Shown piece after piece: positions 1-6,828 of a DNA stretch of 18,786 nucleotides. Source of the DNA: Vulcanimicrobiota bacterium (GTDB lineage: Bacteria; Eremiobacterota; Eremiobacteria; Baltobacterales; Baltobacteraceae); the NCBI GenBank assembly GCA_028287545.1, contig JAQBPL010000230.1, forward strand, positions 1 to 18,786, in the 5' to 3' direction. Made by a program: the position numbers and the translations under genes. Position 1 is the stretch's first letter; every line of letters begins with the position of its first letter. The notes below the pieces were generated by a model. It had not been told where the DNA came from. It saw only the letters and a list, made by a program, of their open reading frames with translations, and did no database searches.

Positions 1-171
1 GCCGCAACCCGAGCCGTAGGCCGAGCCATGGCAAGAAACCCAGTAGCCCTCCTCTACCCCTGCCACCGAGTAGTAGACGCCAACGGAGCCCTGCACCAAT
101 ACGCCTACGGCGTCGAGAACAAAGCCCGCATCCTCTCGCTCGAAGGCTACAAGACAACCGCGCGCCGGTAG
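1..171 (+). CDS. ogt: Methylated-DNA--protein-cysteine S-methyltransferase, C-terminal fragment (5' end outside window)
   Basis: The reading frame is open from the first base and ends in TAG at 169-171, giving 56 residues. It carries the active-site signature PCHRVV (Cys at residue 21), preceded by RAVGRAMARNP and followed by a YGVENKARILSLEG-like end. This is the usual C-terminus of the Ogt/MGMT/Ada-C family. The family removes the alkyl group from O6-alkylguanine in DNA and transfers it irreversibly to that Cys. The N-terminal part lies upstream of the window, so Ogt and an Ada-type fusion cannot be separated. Codon use is odd: 16 of 56 codons end in A (gta, cga, cca, gca, aga, gga), whereas downstream genes strongly prefer G or C at that position. 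Confidence 0.88.
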   Translation, partial: AATRAVGRAMARNPVALLYPCHRVVDANGALHQYAYGVENKARILSLEGYKTTARR

Positions 172-198
172 CGCATCCCGCCGCCCACGATCGTGGCC

Positions 199-221
199 CA
201 TGCTTCGACAAGCTCAGCATG
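199..221. repeat. REP-like palindromic motif containing cttcgacaagctcag
   Basis: catgct (199-204) and agcatg (216-221) are exact reverse complements flanking tcgacaagctc. The core cttcgacaagctcag recurs as an intergenic repeat in many unrelated bacterial genomes, from general familiarity; its minus-strand translation (CHAELVEA-like) often appears in spurious ORFs. Only one copy is present in this window, so the repeat call rests on recognition of the motif. Confidence 0.45.
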
Positions 222-378
222 ACAACGAGAGAGCCGCGCAAAGCGTAGCAGCAGCACCCCGGTCATGGACCGAGCACAGCGTGGTCTTCCGCGTAGAACC
301 ACGTTGTTGCGAGGTCGCGCCCGGGGGCCCCGCGCCATAGGCGTGGGGGGCGCGCAGCGGAGCGAAGCGCCGTTAAAA

Positions 379-423
379 GGACGTATTGTGCCGAGCGCTG
401 AAGGCGCTCGGCACAATACGTCC
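379..423. repeat. Perfect 20-bp inverted repeat with 5-base loop
   Basis: The left arm ggacgtattgtgccgagcgc (379-398) and the right arm (404-423) are exact reverse complements around the loop tgaag. Read on the minus strand the hairpin is followed by TTTTAACGG, so it could act as a weak minus-strand terminator. On the plus strand it is followed by gcggcccc, with no T tract. No minus-strand gene is visible that would need it, so a mobile palindromic repeat or a protein-binding site is equally possible. Confidence 0.7.
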
Positions 424-459
424 GCGGCCCCTTCAGATATACACCAACGAAGGTTAACA

Positions 460-599
460 GGCGGACAAGAGGAGGTGGTCATCGTTACTAGTGATAGTCC
501 CAAACAGAGCCTTACGATGATCGGAGGTCTCCGGACGTAAGTCCGGGGCTCCGTAAACCGAAAAACCTTGTCCGCCGCCCCTCGGGGGCGGCTTTTTTT
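460..599 (+). ncRNA. Candidate structured RNA (three-way junction), unclassified sRNA or riboswitch-like leader
   Basis: Complementarity by eye gives a closed fold. P1 is GGCGGACAAG (460-469) with CTTGTCCGCC (567-576), 10 perfect pairs. P2 is 477-485 with 514-522, nine pairs including one G-U, and encloses a small ACTA-GTGA-TAGT hairpin (487-498). P3 is GGAG/CTCC (523-526, 549-552) enclosing CCGGAC-GTAA-GTCCGG (531-546). P2 and P3 abut, as in coaxially stacked junctions, and the GTGA and GTAA loops are both GNRA tetraloops. An intrinsic terminator follows at once and shares three bases (574-576) with the 3' strand of P1, so the two could compete. I checked by memory against TPP, SAM-I, cobalamin, c-di-GMP-I, guanidine, THF, RNase P, tmRNA and 6S hallmarks and recognised none. 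It may be a free sRNA or an attenuating leader for the downstream pcp unit. Confidence 0.5.
574..599 (+). terminator. Strong rho-independent terminator
   Basis: GCCGCCCC (574-581) pairs perfectly with GGGGCGGC (585-592) around the three-base loop TCG. Seven T follow (593-599). It lies 67 bases before the proposed pcp start, so either it ends a small RNA or it is a conditional terminator in the pcp leader. Confidence 0.88.
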
Positions 600-666
600 A
601 CTCGGGCTGGGTCGCCGAGCGAGAAGGCGCAGGTTCCGTGCTTTGTCCGCCGAAAATCGCCGGTTC

Positions 667-1368
667 GTGTCGCGGCACGTTCTGCTGACCGGTTTTGAGC
701 CGTTCGGACCCCATCCCGTCAACCCGAGCGAACTGCTGGTACGCAGTCTCGAGGGTCGTATCGTCGCCGGACGTCTCGTCGCGGTGCGGGTGCTGCCCGT
801 GGAGACGCGCACGCTGCGCGACCGGATCGAAACGGCGCTCCACGAGGAGCAGCCGGAGTTCATCATCGGGACCGGCTTCGCACTCGGCCGCATGGCGCTG
901 AGCCTCGAGCGGGCCGGGCTGAACGCCCTGGACTTCGAGATGCCCGACGCGGTGGGCACGATGCGCAAGAACGACGTCGTCCAGCGGGGCGGCCCGGACG
1001 CCCGCTTCTCCACCCTGCCGCTCGCCGAGATCGGCGAAGCGTGGCGCAGCATCGGCGTCCCGGGCTACGTCTCGAACACCGCCGGCACGTTCCTGTGCAA
1101 CCAGTGGCTCTACGAGACCCTCGCCCTGACCGCGAACACGACACCGCCGATCCCGGTCGGCTTCGTCCACCTTCCCGCGCTGCCGGCCCAAGTTGCCGCG
1201 CTGGGCGCGGAACGGACGCCGTCGATGTCGCTCGAACTCATGCGCAAAGGCATCGAGACGCTGATCGAGACGGTCGCGGCCTGGCTCGAAAGCAAACCCG
1301 CCCCACCCGCGCAACGCGCAGCCGGCCAGTTGTGGATTCCGCGCGGACTACGAGAAGTTGAACGATAA
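667..1368 (+). CDS. pcp: Pyroglutamyl-peptidase I (pyrrolidone-carboxylate peptidase)
   Basis: This cytosolic cysteine peptidase (family C15) removes N-terminal pyroglutamate from peptides. The protein opens with the family motif VLLTGFEPFG and NPSE, then shows LSLERAG, NTAGTFLCNQ and GFVHLP. The frame is open upstream to about 568 through an Arg-rich stretch overlapping the terminator. With the GTG at 667 as start, the catalytic triad falls at Glu81, Cys144 and His168, the classical numbering of the family, so I chose that start. No clear Shine-Dalgarno site precedes it. The 233 residues exceed the usual ~215 because of a C-terminal extension rich in Ala and Pro. Its end overlaps the next gene by 11 bases, which suggests coupling. 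Confidence 0.9.
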   Translation: MSRHVLLTGFEPFGPHPVNPSELLVRSLEGRIVAGRLVAVRVLPVETRTLRDRIETALHEEQPEFIIGTGFALGRMALSLERAGLNALDFEMPDAVGTMRKNDVVQRGGPDARFSTLPLAEIGEAWRSIGVPGYVSNTAGTFLCNQWLYETLALTANTTPPIPVGFVHLPALPAQVAALGAERTPSMSLELMRKGIETLIETVAAWLESKPAPPAQRAAGQLWIPRGLREVER

Positions 1369-3319
1369 CACCGAGCGCGACCCGCGCTTCTACGCCATCC
1401 CCGATACCCACGGCCACGCAAAGGGCGAGCACAAACCGTACGCAGAGGAACGTCCGCTTCCCCTGACGGCGCGGATGCTCTTCCTGTGGTTCTTCCATGC
1501 CTGCCGGCGAGGGTATCCGCGCTTCCTGATGGTCGCGGACCACATGAACTACCTCACCTTCGAGGACCCGGCGGCGGTCAATCTCGTGCGGCGCGCGCTG
1601 AAGCTCGCGCAGGCGGGCGATCTCTACGGCGCCGCCGAGACCGCCAATGTCGACGTCGGCCACGCAGCGGTGGTCGGCGAAGGGCTGCGCCGCGGGATGC
1701 GCTACTCGATCGGGGCCGAGGTCGACAACGATCCGCGCTCGCGTCCCGACGCGCAGAACATCGTCGACGCGATGCGGCCCGACGCGATCATCCGCTCGGT
1801 CCACTTCATCCCGATCACGCATCCGGTGCACGGCGAGAATTGGCCGTGGCCCTTCGACAATCCGGAGTTCGCCGAACTCTTTGACGTCGTCGGCACCGAG
1901 ACGCTCTGGGAAACGTACGTCACGACGCTGGTCGACGCGATCGAACGCCTGCCCGGCCACATCGTCGGACACTTCTACGTTCCGGCGCTGTTCGGCCACT
2001 GGCCCGACGACGCGAAACTCGAAACCTACGAAGATCGCGTGCTCGACGCCGCCGCGGCGCGCGGGATGGCGATCGAGTTCAACACGCGTTTTCTGTATCG
2101 CGACCATAGCGACGAAGAGAAACGGCGCTATCTGGACGCCAACAAACGGCTGCTCCGCAAGGCGAAGGAACGCGGCGTCGGGATCGCCATCGGCTCCGAC
2201 GCGCATTCTCCGAAAGACCAAGGCAACGCGTTCGAGACGGTGCTGGCGGTGCTTGACGAGCTCGAGATCAACGAGATCGTCTTCCCGCTCGGCGGCCTGC
2301 TGCGTCGGGTCGCCCTGCGCGTCGTCCGCGAACCGGAACCCGAGCCGCCGCCGCCGCCCGAACCGGTGAAGGTCGCGGTGCGGGCCGAGGAAGCCGAACC
2401 CGCGGCCGAAGCGCCCAAGCCCGTGCGCAAAGCGCGGCCCGCGCCCAAGCCGGCCCGCGCGGCCGAACGCTCCGAGCCCGCCGCGGCAGAGGCTGCCGCG
2501 GTCGAGCCCGCCGCCGTCGAGGCCGCCGCTGTCGAGCCCGTCGCGGCGGATGTCGCCGACGACGCCCCGCCGGCCGCCCCGCAGGCCGAAGAGCCCGCGC
2601 CGAACGGTACCGCCGCTGCCACGGCGCCGGCCCCTGCGCGCGTCCCGAAGGCGCGCCCGGCGAAGCGGCCACCGAACGGCGAAGCGACCGCAGTGCCGGC
2701 CGGCGAGCCGCCCCCTGCACCGCAGCCGGATCCTCCGGAGTCCGCGCCCGCTGCTGCGCCTGCCGCAGCCGCGGCGCCTCCGCCCGCGCTGAAGGCACCG
2801 GCGGTCAAGGCCCAGCCGCCGGCCAAGCCGCAGCCGCCGGCCAAGCCGCAGCCGCCCGCCAAGCCGGCGAGCGCGAACGCGAACGCGAAGGCCGAGCCGG
2901 CGAAAGCGTCCGCGAAAGCCGCCCCGGCGAAATCGGCCCCGAAGGCCTCCGCCGCGAAGGCCCCTGCCAAAAAGACGCCCGCCGCGAAGCAGCCCGCGAA
3001 GGCAGCGCCCAAAGCGAAGCCGACGGGCAAGAACGACCACGCCAAGCACCCGCCGAAGCCTGCCCCCAAGAAGGCCGTCAATGCCAAGACCGCGGCGAAG
3101 AAGGCCGCCCCGGCGAAGAAATCCAGCATGGTGAAAAAGGCGGCGCCCGCGAAGAAGAAGCCGCCGCCGAAGAAGACGGCGGCGCGGGCGCCGGCCAAAA
3201 AGGCCGCTCCCGCGAAAAAATCCGCCGTCAAGAAGCCGGTGTCGGGACGCAGCGCGCCGGTCCGCAAGGCGACGGCCGCCAAGAAAACGCCGAAAAAAAC
3301 AGCGACGAAACGTCGCTAG
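1358..3319 (+). CDS. PHP-domain metal-dependent phosphoesterase with long histone-H1-like C-terminal tail
   Basis: Residues 1-324 form a PHP domain, a metal-dependent phosphoesterase fold seen in histidinol phosphatases and polymerase-associated nucleases. Likely metal ligands are visible: DTHGH (16-20), ADH (60-62), SVHF, GHF and SDAH (280-283). From residue 325 the protein becomes a low-complexity tail of more than 300 residues. It starts Glu/Pro/Ala-rich, contains three copies of QPPAKP (18-bp DNA units from 2813 to 2866), and ends strongly basic with KKAAPAKK, AKKTPAAK and TKRR, like bacterial H1-like or AlgP tails. Such tails bind DNA or polyphosphate in other proteins. The substrate is unknown. 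The TTG start at 1358 overlaps the pcp stop; the next ATG would remove the DTHGH motif. Strong Ala/Lys/Pro codon repetition gives long spurious frames on the other strand. Confidence 0.85.
   Translation: MNDNTERDPRFYAIPDTHGHAKGEHKPYAEERPLPLTARMLFLWFFHACRRGYPRFLMVADHMNYLTFEDPAAVNLVRRALKLAQAGDLYGAAETANVDVGHAAVVGEGLRRGMRYSIGAEVDNDPRSRPDAQNIVDAMRPDAIIRSVHFIPITHPVHGENWPWPFDNPEFAELFDVVGTETLWETYVTTLVDAIERLPGHIVGHFYVPALFGHWPDDAKLETYEDRVLDAAAARGMAIEFNTRFLYRDHSDEEKRRYLDANKRLLRKAKERGVGIAIGSDAHSPKDQGNAFETVLAVLDELEINEIVFPLGGLLRRVALRVVREPEPEPPPPPEPVKVAVRAEEAEPAAEAPKPVRKARPAPKPARAAERSEPAAAEAAAVEPAAVEAAAVEPVAADVADDAPPAAPQAEEPAPNGTAAATAPAPARVPKARPAKRPPNGEATAVPAGEPPPAPQPDPPESAPAAAPAAAAAPPPALKAPAVKAQPPAKPQPPAKPQPPAKPASANANAKAEPAKASAKAAPAKSAPKASAAKAPAKKTPAAKQPAKAAPKAKPTGKNDHAKHPPKPAPKKAVNAKTAAKKAAPAKKSSMVKKAAPAKKKPPPKKTAARAPAKKAAPAKKSAVKKPVSGRSAPVRKATAAKKTPKKTATKRR
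2813..2866 (+). repeat. Three tandem 18-bp units encoding QPPAKP
   Basis: cagccgccggccaagccg occurs at 2813-2830 and 2831-2848 and with one base change at 2849-2866. It is in frame in the tail of the PHP protein, so gain or loss of a unit changes tail length without a frameshift. Confidence 0.85.
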
Positions 3320-3324
3320 GAGGG
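3318..3324 (+). promoter_or_regulatory. Ribosome binding site fixing a TTG start
   Basis: AGGAGGG lies five bases before the TTG at 3330 and begins inside the stop codon of the PHP gene (TAG 3317-3319). It supports the non-ATG start of the solute-binding protein and translation from a shared transcript. Confidence 0.85.
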
Positions 3325-3329
3325 TCCGT

Positions 3330-4985
3330 TTGCAGAAATTCGTGATCGGCGCGCTCGCATGCGCGCTGTCCGTCAGCGCGTGCGCGAAGGTGGGCGATGC
3401 GCCCGTAGGCACGACGACGACGACGCGTTCGCAGGGGACCATCTCCGGTCAGCTGCGCGTCGCCATCCAGCGCTCGCCCAACACGCTCAACCCGCTGCTC
3501 TCGGCCAACACGACCGAGGGGTTCTTGAACCGGCTGACCTTCGACACGCTGGTCAGCGTCGACGGGAGCGGGAAGAACACCATCCCGATCCTTGCGACGG
3601 AAGTGCCGACCGAGAAGAACGGCGGGATCAGCAAAGACGGTCTGGCGATCACGTACCACCTGCACTCCGGCGTCAAGTGGCACGACGGCGCTCCGTTCAC
3701 GAGCAAGGACGTCAAGTTCTCGTGGCAAGCGATGATGAACGACGCGAACAACGTCAACGAGCGCGTCGGTTACGAAGACGTCAAGTCAGTCGACACGCCG
3801 AACGACCTCACTGTCGTCTTCCACCTCAAGCGCAAGTTCGCGCCGTTCGTGAACACCGTTTTCGGCGAGAGCGATAGTCCGGTCGCGATCGTTCCCGAAC
3901 ACCTCCTCGCCAAGTACAAAGACCTCAATCGCATTCCGTTCAATCAGGAACCCGTCGGCACCGGGCCGTTCAAGGTCGCTCGCTGGGTGCGCGGCGATCA
4001 CATCGAACTCGTCGCCAACGACGACTATTTCCGCGGCAAACCGAAGCTGCGCACGATCATCGTGCGCGAGATTCCCGACGAGAACACCTCGGTCAACGCG
4101 CTACGCTCGCACGACGTCGACTGGATCTTCGAAGCATCGGAACAGCACTACAGCGTGCTCAAGACGATCCCCGACATCAACGTCGTCCTCAACGAGAAGC
4201 CGCAGACGCTCCAAATGCTGGTCAACACGTCGCGACCGAACCTCGGCGACGTGCGCGTGCGGCGCGCGATCTCGTATGCGGTGGACAAGCCCGCGCTCGT
4301 CGAGAAGAACACGTTCGGCACGGCGACCGTCGCGTGGGCCGATCAGCCGCCGTTCCAATGGTCGTACACGTCGGACGTTGCGAAGTACCCGACGAGCGCG
4401 CAAAAAGCGAAGGCGCTGCTCGCCGAAGCGGGCTTCACCCCCGGTCCCGACGGGATCATGCGCAAGAACGGCCAGCCGCTCACGGTCGTGCTCAGCTACA
4501 ACGTCGAGAACACGACGCGGCGCAACGTCGCGGTCCAGGTGCAGGCGATGCTCCGGGCGGTCGGCATCGACGCGCAGATGAAGACCTATCCGGCCAACAT
4601 CCTCTTCGCCACCTACGGGCAGGGCGGCGTGCTGACCAACGGCCGGTACGACCTGAACATCTCTGGCTGGATCGCGGGTCAGGACCCGGACGATCATTCG
4701 GAGTTCGGCTGCGACCAAATCCCGCGGCCGGGGCACCCCGACGGCGTGAACTACACGCGCTACTGCTCGAAAGCCATGGATGCGCTGCAGGCGAGCGCGC
4801 TCGCCAGCTACGACGAAGCCGTCCGCAAGCCGGCGTACGTGAAGATCCAGCAGCTCCTGGCGGCGGATCTCCCGATCGTCTACATCTGGTTCCCGCGCAT
4901 GCTCCAGCCGATCAGCCGTGATTTCAAGGGCTTCGCGCCGAATCCGGTCAACGAAGCCTGGAACGCGTACGAATGGAACATCTAG
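3330..4985 (+). CDS. Peptide/oligopeptide ABC transporter substrate-binding lipoprotein (SBP family 5)
   Basis: The protein captures peptides or similar solutes at the outer face of the cytoplasmic membrane for an ABC importer. The 551 residues begin with a lipoprotein signal: a hydrophobic stretch ending in LSVSAC, with the lipid-modified Cys at residue 18. The mature part has the DppA/OppA pattern: QLRVAIQRSPNTLNPLLS, then ILATEVPT, then the region around HSGVKWHDGAPFTSKDVKFSW, with PVGTGPFKVARW and RVRRAISYAVDK further on. Length and order match family SBP_bac_5. The TTG start is backed by AGGAGGG at 3318. No permease or ATPase genes adjoin it, so its membrane partners must be encoded elsewhere or it works as an orphan binding protein. 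It sits between the PHP gene and pyrE on the same strand. Ligand specificity cannot be read from the sequence. Confidence 0.92.
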   Translation: MQKFVIGALACALSVSACAKVGDAPVGTTTTTRSQGTISGQLRVAIQRSPNTLNPLLSANTTEGFLNRLTFDTLVSVDGSGKNTIPILATEVPTEKNGGISKDGLAITYHLHSGVKWHDGAPFTSKDVKFSWQAMMNDANNVNERVGYEDVKSVDTPNDLTVVFHLKRKFAPFVNTVFGESDSPVAIVPEHLLAKYKDLNRIPFNQEPVGTGPFKVARWVRGDHIELVANDDYFRGKPKLRTIIVREIPDENTSVNALRSHDVDWIFEASEQHYSVLKTIPDINVVLNEKPQTLQMLVNTSRPNLGDVRVRRAISYAVDKPALVEKNTFGTATVAWADQPPFQWSYTSDVAKYPTSAQKAKALLAEAGFTPGPDGIMRKNGQPLTVVLSYNVENTTRRNVAVQVQAMLRAVGIDAQMKTYPANILFATYGQGGVLTNGRYDLNISGWIAGQDPDDHSEFGCDQIPRPGHPDGVNYTRYCSKAMDALQASALASYDEAVRKPAYVKIQQLLAADLPIVYIWFPRMLQPISRDFKGFAPNPVNEAWNAYEWNI

Positions 4986-5001
4986 CAGCCGTGCGCATGC
5001 C

Positions 5002-5008
5002 GGAGGGG
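5002..5008 (+). promoter_or_regulatory. Ribosome binding site for pyrE
   Basis: GGAGGGG ends eight bases before the GTG at 5017. It selects that GTG over the earlier in-frame start at 4918, which lies inside the upstream solute-binding protein gene. Confidence 0.75.
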
Positions 5009-5016
5009 CGATTGCC

Positions 5017-5565
5017 GTGTTCGACGAGCCGCTAAGCCCGATCGCACGAATCCCGGAGCTGCGCTGGCTCAAGGCGATGATCGTCGAGAAGGCATTGACC
5101 CGTGGTGACTACCTGCTCTCGGGCGGCGCACGCAGCGACTACTACATCGACAAGTTCCGGCTGTTCAGCGACCCGCTGATCTTGCGGCGCATCGCGCGCA
5201 TGTTCTCGCCGATCGTCAGCGAGATCAGTCCCGACCTCATCGGCGGAACGGAACTCGGCGGGGTGATCATCGCGACGGCCGTCTCCCAGATGACCGGCCT
5301 TCCGATGATCGTCGTCCGCAAGCAGCCCAAGCAGTACGGCGCCTTCGCCGCCGAGTACGTCGAGGGACCGTTCAGCGCGGGACAACACGTGCTGCTGCTC
5401 GAGGACGTCGTCACGAGCGGCCGCGAGCTGCTCGCCGCGCGTGCGCGCTTAGAAGAGCTCAACCTCAAGGTGACGCCCTACGCGATCATCGCTCGCGGCC
5501 TGGCGCCGGTCAGCTCGCTGATCCAGTTCTCCTTGCCCCGCAGCGGCCCGAAGACCGACAACTAG
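5017..5565 (+). CDS. pyrE: Orotate phosphoribosyltransferase
   Basis: PyrE joins orotate to PRPP to give orotidine 5'-phosphate in de novo pyrimidine synthesis, in the cytosol. The 182-residue protein shows SDYYIDK (40-46), the orotate-side motif of the family, GGTELGGVIIATAVS, VVRKQPKQYG with the conserved Lys residues, and the PRPP loop EDVVTSG (129-135). Start is GTG 5017, behind a good ribosome site. The length is slightly under the usual 200-215. The PRT fold is shared with other phosphoribosyltransferases, but the YYIDK and PRPP motifs together favour PyrE. It closes the plus-strand run that starts with pcp. Its stop lies 8 bases from the stop of the convergent MBL gene, with no clear terminator in between. 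Confidence 0.85.
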   Translation: MFDEPLSPIARIPELRWLKAMIVEKALTRGDYLLSGGARSDYYIDKFRLFSDPLILRRIARMFSPIVSEISPDLIGGTELGGVIIATAVSQMTGLPMIVVRKQPKQYGAFAAEYVEGPFSAGQHVLLLEDVVTSGRELLAARARLEELNLKVTPYAIIARGLAPVSSLIQFSLPRSGPKTDN

Positions 5566-5573
5566 GCCGGCCC

Positions 5574-6332
5574 TCAACCCAGGGTGACGGTGCGGTGGTC
5601 GTCGGCGACGAGGACCGCACCGTCGAAGTGTTCGCGGGCGGATTCGTCCAGGTCGAGCGACGTCGATTCTTCGCCGTAGTGGGTGAGGAGCAGGCGCCGG
5701 ACGCCGGCCGCGCTGGCCATCGCGGCCGCGTCGGCGGCAGAGGAATGACCGCGTATCCCCGGTTCGACCTCACCGCTACGCAACGTCGCCTCGCACACGA
5801 ACACATCGCTCTCGCGAGCCAACGCGATGACGCGTTCGTCGGGCGCCGTGTCGGCCGAGTAGGTCACGCTGGCGCCGCCGCGGTCCCAGCGGATCGCGAA
5901 GGCAGGGATGTAGTGCGCCGTGTGCGCGAAACGCAGCGTCGCGCCCTCGATCGCGAGCGGCAGCGCCGGGTCGTACTCGTGCAGTTCGAACACGTCGCTC
6001 AGAAAGTCGCCGCCCTCGGGCGCGAACGCGGACACCAGGCTGCTCAGCATCGCGAGACCCCCCGGCGGCAGATGCACGGGGAGCTTCGCGGCGCGCCGGC
6101 GGGGACCGTAGCGCAGCGCGTACCGCAGCGGGATCAGATCGATGAAATGGTCGGCGTGCATGTGGCTGATCACGACGGCGCCCAGCCGGTCGTAGTCGAC
6201 GTGACGGCGCAGGTTGGCTAGCGCCCCCGTGCCCAAGTCCAAAACGATCGGCGTCTCACCGTCGTCGACGAGGTACGAGCTGCAGGCGCGGTCGGGCCGC
6301 GGGATCGAAGCGCTCGAGCCCGCGACGATCAA
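5574..6332 (-). CDS. Metallo-beta-lactamase-fold hydrolase (RNase Z-like subgroup)
   Basis: The zinc-binding signature HMHADH (residues 57-62) follows a predicted beta strand ending VVIS. VLDLGTG (31-36) lies earlier, and later blocks TAHYIPAF, YSADTAPD and LLTHYGE supply the remaining His/Asp metal ligands. This order matches small MBL-fold hydrolases related to RNase Z and cyclic-nucleotide phosphodiesterases. The exosite needed for a tRNA-processing RNase Z is not obvious, so the substrate is open. The start is uncertain. I take TTG at 6332, giving IVAGSSASIP at the N-terminus and 252 residues; a CTG at 6350 overlapping the peroxiredoxin stop is possible. It is the last gene of the channel-peroxiredoxin-MBL run and ends convergent to pyrE. 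Confidence 0.82.
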   Translation of the reverse strand: MIVAGSSASIPRPDRACSSYLVDDGETPIVLDLGTGALANLRRHVDYDRLGAVVISHMHADHFIDLIPLRYALRYGPRRRAAKLPVHLPPGGLAMLSSLVSAFAPEGGDFLSDVFELHEYDPALPLAIEGATLRFAHTAHYIPAFAIRWDRGGASVTYSADTAPDERVIALARESDVFVCEATLRSGEVEPGIRGHSSAADAAAMASAAGVRRLLLTHYGEESTSLDLDESAREHFDGAVLVADDHRTVTLG

Positions 6333-6346
6333 TCGCGCCGTGGCCG

Positions 6347-6808
6347 TCAGAGGGATCGGACCGCCTCGAGGACGGCCGCCGCATGACCCTCGACCGAGAC
6401 GCGAGGCCACACTTTGGCGATCGTCCCGTCGGAGGCGACCAGGAAGGTCGAGCGCTGGATGCCGATGCTTTTCTTGCCGTACATGTTCTTCTCGACGATC
6501 ACGCCGAAGGCGTCGCAGATCGCCGACGACGTGTCGGCGAGTAACGGGAAGTTCACGTTGTACTTGACCGCAAACTTCTTTTGGTCGGCGACCGTGTCAC
6601 GGCTCACGCCTACGACGTTCGCTCCGGCGGCGGCCAGATCGCCCTTGAGGTCGCGAAAGGCCTGCGTTTCGGCGGTGCAGCCGGGCGTGTCAGCCCGCGG
6701 GTAAAAATATACGACGAGGCTTCGTCCGGCGAAGCTGCGCAGATCGACCTCCCGGCCGTCTTGATCGCTGGCGCCGACATCCGGCACCGGGGCACCCGCT
6801 GAGAGCAA
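6347..6808 (-). CDS. bcp: Thioredoxin-dependent peroxiredoxin, BCP/PrxQ family
   Basis: This 153-residue protein reduces H2O2 and organic hydroperoxides. It has VYFYPRADTPGCTAET, with the peroxidatic Cys44 in the PxxxTxxC context, and an Arg in the RSTFLV strand as in other peroxiredoxins. E. coli Bcp has a resolving Cys five residues after the peroxidatic one; here that position is Gln49. The only other Cys is Cys98, in the position of the non-essential third Cys of E. coli Bcp. It may therefore work as a 1-Cys enzyme or use Cys98. The TTG start at 6808 has AGGA (6816-6819) seven bases upstream. It lies 20 bases behind the K+ channel gene and directly before the MBL gene on the same strand. 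Confidence 0.92.
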   Translation of the reverse strand: MLSAGAPVPDVGASDQDGREVDLRSFAGRSLVVYFYPRADTPGCTAETQAFRDLKGDLAAAGANVVGVSRDTVADQKKFAVKYNVNFPLLADTSSAICDAFGVIVEKNMYGKKSIGIQRSTFLVASDGTIAKVWPRVSVEGHAAAVLEAVRSL

Positions 6809-6828
6809 AACAGAATCCTAGATAAAGA

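Larger units (their letters stand above)
172..459. other. Non-coding spacer rich in palindromes
   Basis: No convincing gene lies here. A 91-codon open frame (265-540, +) runs through the palindromes and into the structured element at 460-599, has no ribosome site and no family resemblance, so it is not called. Besides the separately listed repeats, short inverted repeats are seen: ccacgatcgtgg at 185-196, cgtggt/accacg at 280-285 and 298-303, and ggcgc/gcgcc at 349-353 and 367-371. A weak -10-like TATACA (438-443) sits about 17 bases before the RNA-like element, but there is no good -35 box. Confidence 0.6.

Noticed and set aside
265..540. 91-codon plus-strand frame in the spacer
   Set aside because: It reads through palindromes and the P1-P3 stems, has no ribosome site and no recognisable composition of a real protein.
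147..1052. 301-codon minus-strand frame containing CHAELVEAW
   Set aside because: That peptide is the usual translation of the cttcgacaagctcag repeat; the frame overlaps pcp and the structured element.
2813..2866. Short tandem repeats as a CRISPR-like array
   Set aside because: Units are 18 bp, directly adjoining with no spacers, and lie in frame in a coding tail. No CRISPR array is seen elsewhere in the window.
1238..3442. 734-codon minus-strand frame rich in Arg, Gly and Leu over the PHP gene
   Set aside because: It is the complement of a repetitive Ala/Lys/Pro coding tail; it has no domain signature and spans the ends of several plus-strand genes.
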